A stretch of 64,000 bases of DNA from Ceratobasidium sp. AG-K (lineage: Eukaryota > Basidiomycota > Agaricomycetes > Cantharellales > Ceratobasidiaceae). The stretch is from the NCBI GenBank assembly GCA_037039685.1, contig JAWNGF010000005.1, forward strand, positions 3,100,001 to 3,164,000, written 5' to 3'. The notes below the pieces were generated by a model. The model saw only the letters and a program-made list of their open reading frames with translations. It made no database searches and had not been told where the DNA came from. Position 1 is the first letter of the stretch. Every line of letters begins with the position of its first letter. Of the stretch, positions 60,808-64,000 are shown piece by piece. A program made the translations under genes and the position numbers.

Positions 60808-62486
60808 ATGCTTGAACTCATCGCAGAACTTGGTACCGCAAGCGCGCTGCTGAGGACCGCAATCGAACGATATCTCAATGCTTGTACCGCTATCCAAACC
60901 TATTACATGCAGACTACCACGCTCGCCGATGTTCCTTCTACGCTCACTAACAGCGTTGCAACCGAGTCAGCTTCTATTCCGTGGTACACGACCAAGCTGA
61001 AAGAATCGTTTTCCATTATAAATCAAGCCCGAAACATCTCCACTAAGATTACCCCCATCCACGCACTCCCCTCGGAGGTCCTCGCACGTATATTCTTACT
61101 CTTGTCGGCTCTTCGTGTGGCATAGATGCCGATTACAGCAAGTCGAGATCTATGCCAAAGCATCCCGACTTTTTATCTCCACGTATGCTCTCGCTGGCGC
61201 CAGACATCTATAGAATTGCCGGCGCTCTGGACGCACATCGATCTCGCCTATTTTTACTTATCGGGTGAAAGGTTTGTTGATCGTGCGGAGTTTTTCGCAA
61301 TTCGGTCAAAACCACTGCCTCTAGGTCTTCATATTCGAATACGCAAATCCTGGGACACCGTTAATCATAAAGTTCATGCTCTATACCAGTTCCTAGATTC
61401 TTTTGCGAGGCGCACCAAGGCCCTGGAGTTGGCGACTCCAACTACGGTCACATATTTCCAAGCCGACTTTCTCAGCGCTTTCTGCAATTTCACAAAACCA
61501 AGAGTACATCTCGAGTTCGGCATTACTGATTATGCTCCCTATGTGCCAAAACATATTCACGCTGCCGACTGGGAGGAAGAACCGCAGGATTTCAGGCCCG
61601 AGCGCCCGAGACGTACGAACTACGTATTTTCATGCGCCAGCAACAATTCGGAGACTTCTTATTGCCCGTTCAGGTTCTGCGGCTCTGTGGATTATACCCA
61701 CACTGGACGAGCCAGGCATATCGTGACCTAGTAGAATTCCGCCTCGACCACCCTGCTGGACCATGAGGACATCGTATTTCTGCCTGGGAGCTCTACGACA
61801 CCCTTGTATCGAGCCCTATACCAGCCGTACTCCGCTTCGGGCTTGAAATCAATGGTGACGTCGGCGGTCCCAAATTCGTGCCAGTAAATCTACAGGAGCT
61901 GCAAATACTAAATTTGGGCTCCGTATTTGAAAGGACCCATTTGGAAACTTTTCTTTCGTCGCTCACTCCTTGCTTGAGGCCTATACATTTGACCATGTGG
62001 CTCGAGAATCGTGGTGTGGCGTCGCTGTCATGCCGAGGCTCTAACATTGCCGAATTCCTTGAATGCTCAAATATAGAGAGACTGTGCCTGGGTGGATATG
62101 ACTGCGAGCGAGTTCCTGCAATTGCATATCTACCTGATTTGTTGCCTTCGCTCCGCATTTTGCTCCTACACGGAGCCAGGAATCATTCGTTGCCTCAGAC
62201 TTTCGAGAAACTCATGGAAAAAGGCTATCCGACTGCATCCTTCACCCAAGAAACTATTTACTTGCAAGGCGGGGTATTCAAATTGGATTATCTCTGCCAC
62301 CTGATCAAGAGATGTTCGGTTCAAGCGATAATTTTGAGAGGATCCATTGTACTTTGTAATTCCAAGCAGCTACTCGCGACGAACTCACCGAGAAGTTGTC
62401 CTATCGTGAAACAACCTGGCTTCGATTCGTACCTCGAGAATCGGACCTCAGATTGGATTGGGTGGCTGAACGGGTCGAGGTTGTAA
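60808..62486 (+). pseudogene. F-box/LRR-like gene, probably decayed
   Basis: The ATG at 60,808 opens a frame with a short N-terminal helix pair and an F-box (IHALPSEVLARIFLLLSAL, about residues 84-102), followed by CSRWRQTSIELPALWTHIDL, the usual continuation in basidiomycete F-box proteins. The frame is broken by TAG at 61,123-61,125 in the middle of the F-box, shifts near 61,620, has TGA near 61,769 in the new frame, and then runs as a leucine-rich part (VPVNLQELQILNLGSVF) to 62,486. F-box proteins are substrate adaptors of SCF ubiquitin ligases. A very short intron could explain the first stop, but not all three defects. Confidence 0.6.
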
Positions 62487-63183
62487 ATCTGAGGCAATTA
62501 CCGGTTTGTGTTTGTGTCCCGAATACGTAGAAATAGCACGATTATGTAATTTGGAACTGCCTAGTCTCACTTTGAGTTTGAGTTAAAGTAAATTTAGTTC
62601 ACCGTACCATGGTAGCCCTGTATTTGTTTATCTGTTGTGTAATCATGCTTTGAGTCGATATCGACAAAGGCTCGAGAGTGCGGGAACCTGTTTCATGAAA
62701 GAAATGCCAAACCGTCAGCTTCGTCCTAGGTGTCCCATCACCATAGGTCTACCCGGCTACAATGTTAGGGATACCAGGCTTCCATGTAGACGGGAGACCA
62801 TTCAGAATAGTTGTTTTGCCTAAAGTTGCAGGGTTTCTGGTGGTGGTGGACTGCTTGGTTTGATCCTCCGGTAGATCAATCCTAGCTTTCAGAAAGAATT
62901 GTCCCTTAGTGGAGAGAAGCGACAGTCTGTGGCTGTACTAATTACGTCTTGCACAAAGCTCAGCGCCATAGTCGCAGACCATGTGTATACTACCACATCC
63001 CATCTACACGAATCCTTCGAAAGCTGACATAATGGGGGATTACTAACAGTGGCTATATAACAACCCCTATCATTGATCAAGTGGCTATCAGCTGCCCTCA
63101 CCTACCACCTCGTGTGAGCCACAGCTACCACGAGCAGGCTCAGGCTGCGCACCCTAGTGTCCTAGTCAGCGGATAAAACCACA
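62487..63183. other. Intergenic interval
   Basis: Short unrelated frames only; no domain recognised on either strand. It includes the 3' region of the F-box gene and the promoter of the BTB gene. A TATA-like CTATATAAC lies near 63,052-63,060, about 130 bp before the BTB start codon. Confidence 0.5.
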
Positions 63184-64000
63184 ATGTCTATATTGCGTTC
63201 CGAAGATTATTATTTTCCAGGTGGCGATCTAGTCCTTCAGGTAATCACATTTATAACCTCAACAAGTGGATATTGCTAACGCTTATCTGCTCGAGTTGCA
63301 GGTTCAAGGAACCCTGTTCAAAGTTCACTCCGATATACTAAGGCGACACTCCGGCTTCTTTGAAGACATGTTGTCCTTGCCAGTAGAAAGGACCGAAGGG
63401 CTAGACGACGAGCGGCCATTATGTCTCTCCCAGGAGCTCTGCTCGCTTGACGCATTCAAAAAAATATGTCTGTTCTTGTATCCAAGGTAAGCATTACTGT
63501 TTATATAGCCGCTTGGCTGATATCTCCCGTGCGTACGGTAGAAAGATTAGCATATTCCCAATAATTTTTGTTGCCAACCTCAATGAATGGGAGCCAGTGC
63601 TCAAGGCCAGCGAAGCCTTGCAATTTAACAACATCCAGGATTACATATTATCCCAACTTCAAAAGGACATAGCTCATATTCCTTCGGAGCCTGTACGACT
63701 TCTCCACTGGGCAATGCGATCGGAACCCATGCCTCAGCTATTGGCACTACAATGCTTTTACGCTTTAGCATACCGTCGTCGATCACTCTCGGAAGCCGAG
63801 ATAACCATGCTTGGTAGCAAAACAACAATGCAGGTGATACATATCAGGGAGAAACTTCGAACTTCGTTTACTTCGCGAGAATTCCTCGCTAGCAAACTGA
63901 AGATCCGCCGATGCGAAGGGCCAGAGACGTGTCCCTACGTGATTTCCAAGTGGTTCACACGCGAGTTATCGAGGGTCGATTCAACCAATGGGTCGGATAT
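63184..64000 (+). CDS. BTB/POZ domain protein, 5' part (runs off right edge)
   Basis: Exon 1 63,184-63,240 (MSILRSEDYYFPGGDLVLQ), exon 2 63,302-63,486, exon 3 from 63,542 and still open at 64,000. Introns are 61 and 55 bp with GT..AG ends and the phases join. The BTB core reads GGDLVLQVQGTLFKVHSDIL, then RHSGFFEDMLSLP, the hallmark (D-lvlvVegtlFkvHr..La..S.vF..ml) of the fungal BTB family. The following helical part (LNEWEPVLKASEAL) fits the usual C-terminal extension. BTB domains dimerise and often bridge to cullin-3 ubiquitin ligases; the role here is not known. About 250 codons are visible. Confidence 0.82.

Overview
The window comes from a filamentous fungus, almost certainly an Agaricomycete basidiomycete; a Rhizoctonia-like species is my guess, not proven. 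The reasons are chromodomain Ty3/gypsy retrotransposons, host genes cut by many introns of about 45-60 bp with GT..AG ends, and neighbouring F-box and BTB genes of basidiomycete type.

Positions 1-42,096 are a nested pile of LTR retrotransposons. I name the families locally. F (left edge, minus strand) is present as two tandem 5' ends. D is the oldest host copy; its pieces lie at 3,821-5,967 (+), 18,650-19,140 (-), 36,538-37,341, 38,616-39,294 and 39,746-40,642 (+). A is inserted in D (target-site duplication, TSD, CATTA); its pieces are 5,968-11,424 (+) and 19,141-22,087 (-). C is present as three full-length copies: C1 11,425-18,649 (-), C2 22,088-36,537 (+), and C3 27,572-34,794 (-), which is nested in C2 (TSD CACGG). 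Solo LTRs of the D family (here called LTR B) and a 1.27-kb LTR (E) are inserted as well. The swapped TSDs around C1 and C2 (GAAGC and CAACT/AGTTG) show that the segment between them (18,650-22,087) was inverted by recombination between two oppositely oriented C copies.

The intact element plan, best seen in C, is LTR - 12-nt self-primer binding site - gag - (-1 frameshift) - pol (protease, reverse transcriptase, RNase H, integrase, chromodomain) - accessory ORF3 overlapping the end of pol - polypurine tract - LTR. Families A, C and D all carry ORF3 in the same -1 phase relative to pol. Families A, C and F all have a 12-nt stretch just after the LTR that is exactly complementary to a stretch downstream of the LTR TATA box, which points to Tf1-like self-primed reverse transcription.

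Positions 43,097-52,736 repeat 35,183-43,098. The first 2.2 kb is full of small indels and the copy holds long pure C and G runs, up to 1,835 bp. This looks like two contig ends that were not merged, not a biological duplication.

Positions 51,729-64,000 are ordinary host DNA: a 33-exon TRANK1-like UvrD-family helicase/TPR gene on the minus strand, a decayed F-box gene (+), and the start of a BTB/POZ gene (+) that runs off the right edge. No tRNA, rRNA or CRISPR array was seen.
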